64,000 bases of DNA from Burkholderiales bacterium (GCA_020248865.1 JADCGS010000003.1:35004-99003); one strand, 5' to 3'; counted from the stretch's first letter, positions 9,023 through 20,339 are shown. The notes: generated by a model from the letters alone, not told the origin. Made by a program: numbers and translations.

Positions 9023-9508
9023 ATGGCCGATGACACCGATATCGAGACCCTGCGCCGCATCCTGCGCGAGAACCGGCGCATCGCGGTGGTGGGCATCTCG
9101 GCGGAATGGCACCGGCCGAGCTACTTCGTCGGCAAGTACCTGCTCGAGCACGGGTACACGATGATTCCGGTCAACCCGAAGTACGCCGAGGTGCTGGGGC
9201 AGCGCTGCTACCCCAGCCTGGCCGCGGCGCGCGCGGCGGGTCCGATCGACATGGTGGACTGCTTTCGCCGCAGCGAGGACATCGGTCCGCTGGCCGACGA
9301 GGCCATCCGCATCGGCGCCCGCTGCCTGTGGCTGCAGTTGTCGGTGGTCAACGAGGCGGCCCGCGCCAGGGCGCTGGCGGCGGGGCTGGACGTGGTCATG
9401 GACCGCTGCGTGAAGATCGAGCACGGCCGCCTGTTCGGCGGGCTCAACTGGGCCGGCGTCAACACCCGCATCGTGTCGTCCAAGCGACCGCGCCAGCTGC
9501 CGTACTGA
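9023..9508 (+). CDS. CoA-binding domain protein (YccU-like)
   Basis: This 161-residue single-domain protein has the Rossmann-type CoA-binding fold found in succinyl-CoA synthetase alpha. Evidence includes RIAVVGISAEWHRPSYFVGK at about residues 14-33, MIPVNPKYAEVLG, and CLWLQLSVVNEAARARA, with a conserved-looking Cys in MDRCVKIEHGR near 133. Family members bind CoA, but no enzyme activity is established. It sits between gluQRS and metY on the same strand, 8 bp from metY, so co-transcription with metY is likely. Confidence 0.88.
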   Translation: MADDTDIETLRRILRENRRIAVVGISAEWHRPSYFVGKYLLEHGYTMIPVNPKYAEVLGQRCYPSLAAARAAGPIDMVDCFRRSEDIGPLADEAIRIGARCLWLQLSVVNEAARARALAAGLDVVMDRCVKIEHGRLFGGLNWAGVNTRIVSSKRPRQLPY

Positions 9509-9516
9509 GGAAAGCC

Positions 9517-10830
9517 ATGAGCGACCGCAAGTTCGGCATCGAGACCCTGTGCCTGCACGCCGGCACGCAACCCGACCCGGTGACCGGCAGCCGCGCCGCG
9601 CCGATCTACCAGACCACCAGCTTCGTGTTCGACTCGGCCGACCACGCGGCCAGCCTGTTCAACCTGCAGACCTTCGGCAACGTCTACTCGCGCATCAGCA
9701 ACCCGACGGTGGCGATGCTCGAGGAGCGCGTGGCCGCGCTGGAAAACGGCCGCGCCGCGCTGGCCACCGCGAGCGGCATGGCCGCCCAGCTGACCGCCAT
9801 CCTGGCCATCGTGCAGCCGGGGCAGCACATCGTCTCGTCCAGCCTGCTGTACGGCGGCACCTACTCGCAGTTCGACATCACGCTGCGCAAGATGGGCATC
9901 GAGACCACCTTCGTCGACCCCGACGAGCCCGAGAACTTCCACCGGGCGATCCGGGACAACACCCGGCTGCTGTATGGCGAGACGCTCGGCAACCCGAAGA
10001 TCAACGTGCTGGACATCGAGCCGGTGGCCGCCATCGCCCACGCCGCGCAGATCCCGCTGATGGTGGACAACACCATGGCCTCGCCCTACCTGTGCCGGCC
10101 GATGGACTTCGGTGCCGACATCGTCGTGCACTCGGCCACCAAGTACCTGGGCGGACACGGCACCACGCTGGGCGGCGTGCTCGCCGAGCGCGGCCGCTTC
10201 GACTGGGGCAACGGCAAGTTCGAGGACATGGTGCTGCCCTCGCGCGGCTACCACGGCGTGAAGTTCTGGGAGACCTTCGGCGACTTCGCCTACACCATGA
10301 AGGCGCGCATGGAGGTTCTGCGCATACATGGCAGCGCGCTGGCGCCGCTGTCGGCCTGGCTTATCCTGCAGGGCATCGAGACGCTGCCGGTGCGCATGGA
10401 CCGCATCTGCAGCAACGCGCGCCGGGTGGCGCAGTTCCTCATCGACCACCCCCGGGTGGCCTGGGTCAACTGGCCGGGGTTGCCGTCGAGCCCGTACTAC
10501 GCGCGCGCCGGCAAGTACCTGCGCCGCTTGGACGGCGAGCCGGGCGCGGCGGGCGTGATGACCTTCGGCATCAAGGCCGGCGCCGGCGGCAGCGCCGCCC
10601 AGGCGGGCGAGAGGTTCATCGACAGCCTGCAGGTGCTGTCGCATCTGGCCAACATCGGCGACGCCAAATCGCTCGTGATCCACCCCGCCTCGACCACCCA
10701 CCGGCAACTGAGCGAGGAAGAGCAGATCAGGGCCGGCGTGCTTCCGGAGATGGTGCGGCTGTCGATCGGGCTGGAGTCGATCGACGACATCCTGTGGGAC
10801 CTCGACCAGGCCTTGGCCCGGAGCGCCTAG
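9517..10830 (+). CDS. metY: O-acetylhomoserine sulfhydrylase / aminocarboxypropyltransferase
   Basis: This 437-residue PLP enzyme of the Cys/Met metabolism family makes homocysteine from O-acetylhomoserine and sulfide. The PLP lysine is Lys209 in SATKYLGGHG. Other family segments are YSRISNPTVAMLEERVAALE, GGTYSQFD and the C-terminal HPASTTHRQLSEEEQ. The length of about 430 residues favours MetY over the shorter cystathionine synthases. I chose the ATG at 9517, preceded by GAGGAAAG, because the longer open frame upstream is the shadow of the CoA-binding gene. It converges on the helicase gene with an 18-bp gap. Confidence 0.9.
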   Translation: MSDRKFGIETLCLHAGTQPDPVTGSRAAPIYQTTSFVFDSADHAASLFNLQTFGNVYSRISNPTVAMLEERVAALENGRAALATASGMAAQLTAILAIVQPGQHIVSSSLLYGGTYSQFDITLRKMGIETTFVDPDEPENFHRAIRDNTRLLYGETLGNPKINVLDIEPVAAIAHAAQIPLMVDNTMASPYLCRPMDFGADIVVHSATKYLGGHGTTLGGVLAERGRFDWGNGKFEDMVLPSRGYHGVKFWETFGDFAYTMKARMEVLRIHGSALAPLSAWLILQGIETLPVRMDRICSNARRVAQFLIDHPRVAWVNWPGLPSSPYYARAGKYLRRLDGEPGAAGVMTFGIKAGAGGSAAQAGERFIDSLQVLSHLANIGDAKSLVIHPASTTHRQLSEEEQIRAGVLPEMVRLSIGLESIDDILWDLDQALARSA

Positions 10831-10848
10831 CGGGACAACGCGACCCGG

Positions 10849-12258
10849 CTAGCGCTTGCCGCCGCCAAGCAGCGCGGCGACCCGGGCCGGCGGCTTCTGT
10901 CCGGGCTTGGTCTGCGCTGCGCCCTCCTCGGGCGCCGTGGCCGGCGCCGCGCCGCCGGCGGCCGGCTCGTACGGCTTGAGGAAGAACTCGTCGACCGGCC
11001 GCGGCGCCGGAACGTAGCCGCGACTCTCGGCACGGCTGCCGCGCTCGTCGCGGCCCGGCCGCTCGCCACGCTCGCGCCGCGGCTCGCGGCTGCGCCGCTC
11101 GAACTCGACGGCCTCGGCGGTGAACTTCTGCTTGGTGAGCTTCTCGATCGCGGCCACGCCACGCTCGTCGGCGCCTGTCATCAGCATGATGGCCACACCG
11201 CTGGCGCCGGCGCGGCCCGTACGGCCGATGCGGTGCACGTAGTCCTCGGCGTTGAACGGCACGTCGTAGTTGACGACGAAGGGCAACTCCACGATGTCGA
11301 GCCCGCGCGCGGCGACGTCGGTGGCCACCAGCACCTCGATCTCGCCCTTCTTGAAGCCCTCGAGCGCCTTCATGCGCTCGTCCTGCGTCTTGTCGCCATG
11401 GATGGCGTCGGCATTGACGCCCTGCTTCTGCAGCTGCCGCGCCAGCCGCCGGCACTCGATCTTGGCGTTGACGAACACCAGCACCTGCTTCATCGGGCCG
11501 CCGTCGGGCCCGTAGGTGCGCAGGATGGTGAGCAGCGCATCTCCCTTCTCGGACTCGTGAACCCGGACGACTTTCTGCGTGATTGTCTCGGCCGTCTGGT
11601 TGCGGCGCGCGACCTCGACCAGCACCGGCTCCTTGAGGAAGTTGGCGGCCAGCTTCTTGATCTCCTCGGAGAAGGTGGCCGAGAACATCAGGCTCTGCCG
11701 CTCGCGCGGCAGCAGGTTGAGGATGCGCGAGATGTCGGGCAGGAAGCCCATGTCGAGCATCCGGTCCGCCTCGTCGAGCACCACGATCTGCACCTGGCCG
11801 AGCGACGTGTTCTTCATCTGCAGGTGATCGAGCAGGCGACCGGGCGTGGCCACCACGATCTCGACCCCGCCGCGCAGCGCGGCGGTCTGCGGGTCCATGT
11901 CGACGCCGCCATAGACCGTGGCACAGCGCAGCGGCGTCTGTGCGATGTACTTCTTGACATTGTCGGCGACCTGGTCGGCGAGTTCGCGGGTCGGAGCGAG
12001 CACGAGGGCGCGCACCGGGTGGCGCGCCGGCGACATGCTGGCATTGGCCTGCGGCAGCAGGCGCTGGATGATGGGAAGCGCAAAGCCGGCGGTCTTCCCG
12101 GTACCAGTCTGCGCGGCGCCCATGACGTCCTTGCCTTGCATGACGATCGGGATCGCCTTGCTCTGGATCGGCGTGGGCGTCTGGTAACCCATCGCCTTGA
12201 TCGCCGCGACGATGCGGGCGTCGAGGCCGAAGTGCTCAAAGTCGTGATAGTCCGACAT
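10849..12258 (-). CDS. rhlE: DEAD-box ATP-dependent RNA helicase (RhlE-like)
   Basis: This 469-residue RNA helicase probably acts in ribosome assembly or RNA decay. Motifs in order are the Q motif (YQTPTPIQ), Walker A AQTGTGKT at 49-56, PTRELA, VATPGR, DEAD, SAT, ARGLDIVELP and the VI motif HRIGRTGRAG. The tail of about 85 residues is basic and Arg/Glu/Pro rich, as in RhlE. Translation should start at 12258 (MSDYHDFEHFGL). An upstream in-frame extension would run back into the tRNA gene and is rejected. It lies downstream of rpoD and the tRNA on the same strand. Confidence 0.9.
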   Translation of the reverse strand: MSDYHDFEHFGLDARIVAAIKAMGYQTPTPIQSKAIPIVMQGKDVMGAAQTGTGKTAGFALPIIQRLLPQANASMSPARHPVRALVLAPTRELADQVADNVKKYIAQTPLRCATVYGGVDMDPQTAALRGGVEIVVATPGRLLDHLQMKNTSLGQVQIVVLDEADRMLDMGFLPDISRILNLLPRERQSLMFSATFSEEIKKLAANFLKEPVLVEVARRNQTAETITQKVVRVHESEKGDALLTILRTYGPDGGPMKQVLVFVNAKIECRRLARQLQKQGVNADAIHGDKTQDERMKALEGFKKGEIEVLVATDVAARGLDIVELPFVVNYDVPFNAEDYVHRIGRTGRAGASGVAIMLMTGADERGVAAIEKLTKQKFTAEAVEFERRSREPRRERGERPGRDERGSRAESRGYVPAPRPVDEFFLKPYEPAAGGAAPATAPEEGAAQTKPGQKPPARVAALLGGGKR

Positions 12259-12335
12259 CAGTCGATGTTCGAGTTCGCAAATGACAACGGCAGAGACGCG
12301 TGGCGTGCTCTGCCGCTGGTACTGCAACGCATGCT

Positions 12336-12412
12336 TGGTGGGCCGTGTTGGACTTGAACCAACGACCAAAGGATTATGAGTCCTCTGCTCTGACCAACTG
12401 AGCTAACGGCCC
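12336..12412 (-). tRNA. tRNA with CAU anticodon, best read as tRNA-Ile2 (lysidine type)
   Basis: This is a complete 77-nt cloverleaf on the minus strand, with CCA encoded (12336-12338) and discriminator A (12339). The acceptor stem is GGGCCGT/ACGGCCC, the anticodon stem is GAGGA/TCCTT, the loop is CTCATAA, and the T arm is GTTGG-TTCAAGT-CCAAC. The CAU anticodon fits elongator Met, initiator or Ile2. C4-G69 and C5-G68 are the acceptor pairs recognised by TilS in E. coli tRNA-Ile2, whereas elongator tRNA-Met has U4-A69 and A5-U68. I therefore favour Ile2. It lies 44 bp downstream of rpoD and could be co-transcribed with it. Confidence 0.9.
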
Positions 12413-12456
12413 AATCCGCCGAGCACTGTATTCGATCTGCCGATCGATCCACCACC

Positions 12457-14739
<2,283 letters not shown>

Positions 14740-15274
14740 CTGATCACCTGCCCGCCGACGGATCGCCGGGCCCTTGCCGGCTGCTTCCGCAATCGTTTCC
14801 TGATCCTGTACCGAAACCGCGGCGCATGCGCCGCGCGCCCAAGTCACGCACCGGCTCGCCCAGGGGGCTCGCCAGGGTACAAGGCGGCCAGTCGACCACG
14901 CCACGACGGCGCGCCGCCCGCCCCATGAACTCAACTCGAAAGCTCGAAATGCACAGGCTGCGACGAGGAGCATCGCACCAACGCAAACGCACACCGACCG
15001 CAGGCACCGGTAGACGGACAGCCCGCTGCACGGTCTTGCTCAAGCGCCCTCTGGCGGTCATGCCATCGTCTTTGCGCGGCCCGCGGCGCCACGGGAACAC
15101 TGCACTCGAAAGTGGGAACCCGGGAATGGATCCGGCGCCGTGACCGGTATGCGCTGCCCCAAAACCGGGGACGATGCGCTCACCGGAGCAGTCAGCACGG
15201 GATCGCTCGGTAAAGCAGTGATTGTAGCAGCGCCTCGCGCCGTTCCCACCGATTTTCCGCACGGATTCAACCCC
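14740..15274 (-). other. 535-bp dnaG-rpoD spacer: long rpoD leader
   Basis: No coding frame here looks real. The spacer holds a candidate extended -10 promoter near its upstream end (15221-15229), which would give an rpoD mRNA with a leader of roughly 475 nt. Spacers in this operon are usually much shorter. No T-tracted terminator was found. Confidence 0.5.
15221..15229 (-). promoter_or_regulatory. rpoD: Candidate extended -10 promoter for rpoD
   Basis: Read on the minus strand the sequence is TGCTACAAT, that is TGn followed by TACAAT, an extended -10 element. There is no good -35 at 17 bp, which extended -10 promoters tolerate. It lies about 480 bp upstream of the rpoD start, just past the dnaG stop. 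Confidence 0.4.
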
Positions 15275-17053
15275 TTACGAGCGCGCCGGCGGGCCGGCGG
15301 ACGCTGCGCTCTGTTGGCGCAACTGCCGGTACTGCTCGTCGGCCTCGCGATAGGCCGCAAGGTTCTCCTCGGTCGGCGCGGCCTCGTAGCGACCCAGCAA
15401 CAGGGCTCGACGGCCCTCGACCCGCCGCCGCGCCAGTGTGAGGAAGGCGCCGGAAAGATCGTCACGCGCGGCGTCCACCTCGTCAGCCAGCGCCAGGTCG
15501 CGTGCCAGTAACGCCCGGTAGACGGCCGCATGCTCGGTCTCGGCCAGCGCCTCCAGCAAAGCGCCGCTCGAGCTGTCGGCGCCAGCCGTGGCTGCGCGCC
15601 AGACCTCGACGATCTGCCGGTCGACAGGCTCGGCACTTTCGAGGCAATCGGCGGCAATGTCGCCGTTGAACTCACGCGCCAGCGCCGGAAAGGACAGCAG
15701 GTGCTGCAGGATGCGCTGCTTCAGATCGTCCATCCGCGCGCCGGCCGCCGCCCGCGGCCGCTCGCTGATGCGCTTCCACGACTTCAGCCCGAACAGCGCC
15801 TCGACGTCCTCGGGCGCGGTCCGCCCGGCGGCGGCCAGTTCGCGCGTGAGCTGCAGCCGCAGCGGGCCCGGCTGCATGGTCTCCAGTAGCGGGCGCGCCT
15901 CGGCCAGCAGCGCCGCCCGCTCCTCCGCCTGATCGAGGTCGCGCCCCTCGGACAGGGTGCGGGCAAACCAGCGCGACAGTGGCAAGGCCTTGCTCAGCTC
16001 ATCCTCGAAGGCCGCCGCGCCGTGAGCCCTGATCAGGCTGTCGGGGTCCTCGGCCTGTGGCAACAGCAGGAAGCTTGCCCGCTTGGTCTCGGTGATGACT
16101 GGCAGCGCCGCCTCGAGCGCCCGGCGCGCAGCCTTTCGGCCGGCCGCGTCGCCATCGAAGGCGAAGATGACATGGTCGGTCAGACGCAGCAGGACGTTGA
16201 CGTGCTGGTGCGTGATCGCCGTGCCAAGCGCCGCGACCGACTCGCCGAAACCCGCCTGCGCCAGCTGGATCACGTCCATGTAGCCCTCGCAGACGATCGC
16301 CCGCTTGCGGCTGCGGATCGCCTCCTGGGCCTCGAACAGCCCGTAGAGCTCGGCGCCCTTGTGGAACACCGGGGTCTCGGGGGAATTCAGGTACTTGGGC
16401 TCGCCGGCACCCATGATGCGGGCGCCGAAGCCGATCACCGCGCCGCGCCGGTTGCGGATCGGAAACATCACGCGCCCGCGAAAGCGATCGTAGCGCTTGC
16501 CTTCATCGCCAACGATCACGAGCCCGGCCTCGACCAGCTTGGGGTCGTCGTAGGCATCGACCGCGCTGCGCAGCGGCTGCCACGCGTCCGGCGAGTAGCC
16601 GAGCGCGAAGCGCGCCGCGGTCTGGCCCGAGAGTCCGCGCCCCTTGAGGTACTCGACGGCGGCGGGGCTGGCCTTGAGCTGCCGCTTGTAGAACTCGGCC
16701 GCGGTAGCCAGCAGATCCGTCAGTCCGCGCGCGCGGCTGGCCGCCTCGAGATCGCCGCGCGCCTCTTCCGGCACCGTCATGCCAACCTGCTGCGCCAGCT
16801 CCTTGATGGCGTCCACGTAGGACAGGCCACGATGGTCCATCAGGAAGCCGATCGCGCTGCCATGCGCGCCACAACCGAAGCAGTGGAAGAACTGCTTGGC
16901 GGGGCTGACCGTGAACGAGGGCGACTTCTCGCCGTGGAAGGGACACAGGCCGAGGAAGTTCTGCCCGCCTCTTTTCAGCTGCACGTAGCGGCCGACGACC
17001 TCGACGATGTCGACGCGCGCCAGCAGGTCCTGGATGAAGCCCTGCGGGATCAT
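15275..17053 (-). CDS. dnaG: DNA primase
   Basis: DnaG (592 residues) synthesises RNA primers at the replication fork. The N-terminal zinc-binding domain has the ligands Cys37, His40, Cys58 and Cys61 (LCPFHGEKSP and FFHCFGC). The TOPRIM catalytic core includes VCEGYMDVI and FAFDGDAAGRKA. The C-terminal helicase-binding domain is Ala/Glu rich. The start at 17053 (MIPQGFIQDLL) matches other primases; the longer upstream frame overlaps yqeY and is not used. The gap to yqeY is only 19 bp, so the two are co-transcribed. Confidence 0.96.
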   Translation of the reverse strand: MIPQGFIQDLLARVDIVEVVGRYVQLKRGGQNFLGLCPFHGEKSPSFTVSPAKQFFHCFGCGAHGSAIGFLMDHRGLSYVDAIKELAQQVGMTVPEEARGDLEAASRARGLTDLLATAAEFYKRQLKASPAAVEYLKGRGLSGQTAARFALGYSPDAWQPLRSAVDAYDDPKLVEAGLVIVGDEGKRYDRFRGRVMFPIRNRRGAVIGFGARIMGAGEPKYLNSPETPVFHKGAELYGLFEAQEAIRSRKRAIVCEGYMDVIQLAQAGFGESVAALGTAITHQHVNVLLRLTDHVIFAFDGDAAGRKAARRALEAALPVITETKRASFLLLPQAEDPDSLIRAHGAAAFEDELSKALPLSRWFARTLSEGRDLDQAEERAALLAEARPLLETMQPGPLRLQLTRELAAAGRTAPEDVEALFGLKSWKRISERPRAAAGARMDDLKQRILQHLLSFPALAREFNGDIAADCLESAEPVDRQIVEVWRAATAGADSSSGALLEALAETEHAAVYRALLARDLALADEVDAARDDLSGAFLTLARRRVEGRRALLLGRYEAAPTEENLAAYREADEQYRQLRQQSAASAGPPARS

Positions 17054-17072
17054 CGCGGGCAGCGCCGCTCGC

Positions 17073-17525
17073 TCAGCCGGCCAGCAGTTGCCTGACCAGA
17101 GCCGAGGCGCGCGCCGGGTCGGCCCGGCCGGCGATGCGCGGCTTGAGCAGTCCCATGACCTTGCCCATGGCCTGCGGGCCGGAGCCACCGGCTTCGGCAA
17201 TCGCCGCACGGATGGCGACCAGCAGTTCCTCTTCGCTCAGGGGCTGCGGAAGGTAGGTCTGCAGCAGCGCCAGTTCGGCCTTCTCCTTGTCCGCCAGGTC
17301 ATGGCGGCCGGCCTGCTCGAACTGCGCGATCGAGTCGCGCCGCTGCTTGGCCATTTTCTCGATCACGGCCAGGACCACGGTGTCGTCGGCGCTGATGCGC
17401 TCGTCGACCTCCCTTTGCTTGATGGCGGCCAGCAGGAAGCGGATGGCGCCCAGGCGGGCACTGTCCTTGGCGCGCATGGCGGCCTTCATGTCTTCACTCA
17501 GGCGATCTTTCAGGGCGGTGGTCAT
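17073..17525 (-). CDS. yqeY: GatB/YqeY domain protein
   Basis: The 150-residue protein consists of the YqeY domain shared with the C-terminus of the amidotransferase subunit GatB. Visible family segments are DMKAAMRAKDSARLGAIRFL, IAQFEQAGRHDLADKEKAEL and AGGSGPQAMGKVMGLLKPR. A role as a tRNA-binding or accessory amidotransferase protein is inferred from the domain only. It lies between rpsU and dnaG, its usual place in betaproteobacteria. Confidence 0.93.
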   Translation of the reverse strand: MTTALKDRLSEDMKAAMRAKDSARLGAIRFLLAAIKQREVDERISADDTVVLAVIEKMAKQRRDSIAQFEQAGRHDLADKEKAELALLQTYLPQPLSEEELLVAIRAAIAEAGGSGPQAMGKVMGLLKPRIAGRADPARASALVRQLLAG

Positions 17526-17552
17526 GGCAGGTCAGCAGGCAACGGCAGGGCA

Positions 17553-17583
17553 GAAAGCAAAAGCGCGCCCGGCGGCGCGCTTT
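17553..17583 (-). terminator. Hairpin plus T-run between rpsU and yqeY
   Basis: On the minus strand the stem AAAGCGCGCC/GGCGCGCTTT closes a 4-nt loop and is followed by TTTTGCTTTC. It lies directly after rpsU and before yqeY-dnaG-rpoD, the place of the partial terminator known in the E. coli operon. It would let S21 mRNA exceed the distal messages. Confidence 0.7.
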
Positions 17584-17607
17584 GACGACAGCCAGGATAC
17601 GACTCGG

Positions 17608-17820
17608 CTAGTAGAGCTTCTTGGGCAGCATCTGGCTGCGCAGACGCTTGAAGTGCCGTTTGATGGCGGCCGATTTCTTTCGCTTCCGCTCGGCCGTGGG
17701 CTTCTCGTAGAACTCGCGGGCGCGCAATTCGGTGAGCAAACCGCTTTTTTCGATCGTGCGCTTGAATCGGCGCAGGGCCACTTCAAAAGGCTCGTTTTCC
17801 TTGACGCGAACGGTCGGCAT
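17608..17820 (-). CDS. rpsU: 30S ribosomal protein S21
   Basis: This is a 70-residue, strongly basic small-subunit protein that helps the 30S subunit engage mRNA. It has the S21 signature [20 protein letters not shown] at the N-terminus and [17 protein letters not shown] in the middle. It is the first gene of the macromolecular-synthesis operon and is divergent from tsaD across about 200 bp. A 7-bp perfect hairpin (17846-17862) sits just upstream of its ribosome site. Confidence 0.97.
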   Translation of the reverse strand: MPTVRVKENEPFEVALRRFKRTIEKSGLLTELRAREFYEKPTAERKRKKSAAIKRHFKRLRSQMLPKKLY

Positions 17821-18022
17821 CAGTCAGTCGTCCAGTTTGTTGCGACGGATGCAACGCATCCGGTGGTTGCGCCGGGGTCGCCCGGCCGGAGCGGCCAAGC
17901 CTGGCTTTGAAGAAGACGGCGACCGCGGAAAGCCAGAAAGTGTATCCCAAGGCGGCTTGCAGCGCCAACCGGCAGCGCCGCCGCAGGCTAAACTGTCGTC
18001 GTTCCACCATGCGGGATGACCA

Positions 18023-19072
18023 ATGCGGCTACTCGGCATCGAAACCTCATGCGACGAGACCGGCCTGGCGCTATACGACGAGGCGCGCGGCCTGCTCGCC
18101 CAGCGCCTGCACTCGCAGGTGGACATGCACCGCGCCTATGGCGGCGTGGTGCCGGAACTGGCTTCCCGTGACCATATCCGGCGCGTTCTGCCGTTGCTCG
18201 ACGAGTGCCTGGAGGAAGTGCGACTCGGGCGCGAGGCGATCGACGGCATTGCCGTCACGACCGGACCCGGGCTGGCCGGCGCCCTGCTGGTGGGCGCGAG
18301 TATCGGCCACGCCCTGGGCCTGGCACTCGGACGGCCGGTGGTGGGCGTGCACCACCTCGAAGGCCACCTGCTGTCGCCGCTGCTGGCGGATCCGGCACCG
18401 GCGTTTCCTTTCGTTGCGCTGCTCGTCTCGGGCGGCCATACGCAGTTGATGCGGGTGGACGGATTCGGCGACTACCGCCTGCTCGGCGAGACGGTCGACG
18501 ATGCGGCCGGCGAGGCCTTCGACAAGACGGCACAGCTGCTGGGGCTGGGCTACCCCGGCGGGCCGGCGGTGTCCCGCCTGGCCGACTCGGGCAGGCCCGG
18601 CGCCTTCAGCTTTCCGCGCCCGATGCTCCACAGCGGAAATCTCGACTTCTCGTTCAGCGGCCTGAAGACCGCTGTGCTGACGGCCGTGCGCCGGATCGAA
18701 GTTACGTGCGAGCAGGCGCGCGCCGACGTGGCGCGGGCGTTCGTCGATGCGGTCGTCGACGTGCTGGCGGCGAAGAGCCGCGCGGCGCTGCGCGCCACGC
18801 AACTGGCACGGCTGGTGGTCGCCGGCGGCGTCGGCGCCAATCGGCAGTTGCGCGCGCGCCTGGGCACGGCGTCGGCGGCGGAGGGATTCGAGCTGTTCTT
18901 TCCCCCATTGGACCTGTGCACCGACAACGGCGCGATGATCGCTCGTGCCGGTCTGGTACGGCTGCGCGCGGGCCAGCGGTCGGGACCGGGATTCAGCGTT
19001 CACCCGCGCTGGCCGCTGGAGCAGGCGGCGGGGTCGGACGCAGGGCGAGCAGCGGGTGGAGCAGCGGGTTAA
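18023..19072 (+). CDS. tsaD: tRNA N6-threonylcarbamoyladenosine transferase subunit
   Basis: TsaD (349 residues) transfers the threonylcarbamoyl group to A37 of ANN-decoding tRNAs, together with TsaB and TsaE. Family marks are the N-terminal [31 protein letters not shown], and the metal-binding pair His111 and His115 in GVHHLEGHL. Further marks are [30 protein letters not shown] and [14 protein letters not shown]. The divergent position beside rpsU is widely conserved. The C-terminus is Gly/Ala/Arg rich. It faces plsY. Confidence 0.96.
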   Translation: MRLLGIETSCDETGLALYDEARGLLAQRLHSQVDMHRAYGGVVPELASRDHIRRVLPLLDECLEEVRLGREAIDGIAVTTGPGLAGALLVGASIGHALGLALGRPVVGVHHLEGHLLSPLLADPAPAFPFVALLVSGGHTQLMRVDGFGDYRLLGETVDDAAGEAFDKTAQLLGLGYPGGPAVSRLADSGRPGAFSFPRPMLHSGNLDFSFSGLKTAVLTAVRRIEVTCEQARADVARAFVDAVVDVLAAKSRAALRATQLARLVVAGGVGANRQLRARLGTASAAEGFELFFPPLDLCTDNGAMIARAGLVRLRAGQRSGPGFSVHPRWPLEQAAGSDAGRAAGGAAG

Positions 19073-19107
19073 GCAGCAGCGGGAGCAGGGAGGGAAGGCC
19101 GCCGGCG

Positions 19108-19746
19108 TCAGGGCCGAGGGGGCTCGCTGTCCTGAGCGGCCTTGGCGCCAATACGCCGCTCCTTGCCGGCAATCAGGTTCTCGATGTTGGTCCGGTGCCG
19201 CAGCACCAGCAGCAGGGTCATGGCGCCAAGCACGAGCAGCGTGACGTCGAAACCGTGCAGCAGCGCGGCCGCCAGCGTGGCGATGACCGCCGCGCCGAGC
19301 GAGGCCAGCGACGAGTAGCGAAACAAGCCCGCGACCAGCAGCCAGGCCGCGCAGGCGATCAGGCCCAGCCACGGCTGCAGCACGAGCACCGCGCCGAAGA
19401 AGGTGGCCACGCCCTTGCCGCCCTGGAACCGGAAGAAGACCGGGTAAAGGTGACCGACGAAGGCCGCCAGTCCGGCCAAGGCCGCCGTACCCTCGCCGAG
19501 GCCGTAGGCCGCGCCGAAGTGCCGCACGAGCCAAATCGCCAGCGAACCCTTGAGCGCATCGCCCAGCAGTGTGAGCAGCGCAGCCAGCTTGCTGCCACTG
19601 CGCAGCACGTTGGTCGCGCCGGGATTTCCGGAGCCATAGCTGCGCGGGTCCGACAGTCCCATCAAGCGGCTCACCACCACCGCAAACGAGATCGACCCCA
19701 GCAGGTAGGCGGCGAGCACGGCGATCCAGGGCGCCAGCGCGTTCAT
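19108..19746 (-). CDS. plsY: Glycerol-3-phosphate acyltransferase PlsY
   Basis: PlsY is the inner-membrane enzyme that transfers acyl groups from acyl-phosphate to glycerol-3-phosphate, the first step of phospholipid synthesis. The 212-residue product has about five membrane helices and the three cytoplasmic motifs: SYGSGNPGATNVLRSGSK, a GHLYPVFFRFQGGKGVATFF loop, and HRTNIENLIAGKERRI near the end. The start at 19746 (MNALAPWIAV) is one base from the stop of the upstream YbaK-type gene, so the two may form an operon. Confidence 0.96.
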   Translation of the reverse strand: MNALAPWIAVLAAYLLGSISFAVVVSRLMGLSDPRSYGSGNPGATNVLRSGSKLAALLTLLGDALKGSLAIWLVRHFGAAYGLGEGTAALAGLAAFVGHLYPVFFRFQGGKGVATFFGAVLVLQPWLGLIACAAWLLVAGLFRYSSLASLGAAVIATLAAALLHGFDVTLLVLGAMTLLLVLRHRTNIENLIAGKERRIGAKAAQDSEPPRP

Positions 19747-19747
19747 C

Positions 19748-20242
19748 TCAGGCCTCCAGCGCGCAGTCGACCGGCTGAGCTTTCAACGGCCCGGTCAGCA
19801 CCGCGGGCGGCAGGCTGACGAGGTAGCCGCGTCGGCCGCCGTTGATGTAGACGACCGGCAGGTCGAGGATCGAGCGCTCCACGTAGACCGGCAGCGGTTT
19901 GCGGGTGCCGAACGGAGAGGTGCCGCCGACCTGATAGCCGGTGTGGCGCTGGGCCACCTCGGGCGTGCAAGGCTCGATCCGCTTGCGACCGGCCTGCCGC
20001 GCCAAATTCTTGGTCGAGACCTTGCGGTCGCCATGCATGAGAACCACCAGCGGCCGCGCCTGCTCGTCGGCCATGACCAGCGTCTTGACCACATGGTGCT
20101 CTGCGACACCCAGCGCAGCCGAAGACACTGCGGTGCCGCCATGCTCGACGTACTCGTATACATGCTCGCCAAAGGCAATCCCCGCGCGGCGCAGCCACTG
20201 GGTGGCAGGGGTCTCCGATACGTGGTTGACAGTCTTGCGCAC
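19748..20242 (-). CDS. ybaK: Cys-tRNA(Pro)/Cys-tRNA(Cys) deacylase, YbaK type
   Basis: YbaK-type proteins hydrolyse mischarged Cys-tRNA-Pro. The 164-residue product shows EYVEHGGTAVSSAALGVAEH, VKTLVMADEQARPLVVLMHG and GGTSPFGTRKPLPVYVERSI, all typical of the family. A GTG at 20242 (VRKTVNHVSETPATQWL) gives a normal N-terminus; the longer open frame upstream is not supported. It shares the plsY strand and almost touches plsY. Confidence 0.88.
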   Translation of the reverse strand: MRKTVNHVSETPATQWLRRAGIAFGEHVYEYVEHGGTAVSSAALGVAEHHVVKTLVMADEQARPLVVLMHGDRKVSTKNLARQAGRKRIEPCTPEVAQRHTGYQVGGTSPFGTRKPLPVYVERSILDLPVVYINGGRRGYLVSLPPAVLTGPLKAQPVDCALEA

Positions 20243-20339
20243 TGGACTGCTTTCGCGCTGCACGCAGCAGGATGGGCGCCCGGTTCGGCCCGGACAGCTC
20301 GCCTGCAAGTCTAGCCAGCCCGGACCGGGGACCGCCCGG

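Noticed and set aside
12259..12369. N-terminal extension of the helicase
   Set aside because: It would read into the tRNA gene, and homologues begin at MSDYHDF.
14740..14994. 85-residue upstream extension of RpoD
   Set aside because: There is no family similarity; the start at 14739 has a good ribosome site and matches other sigma factors.
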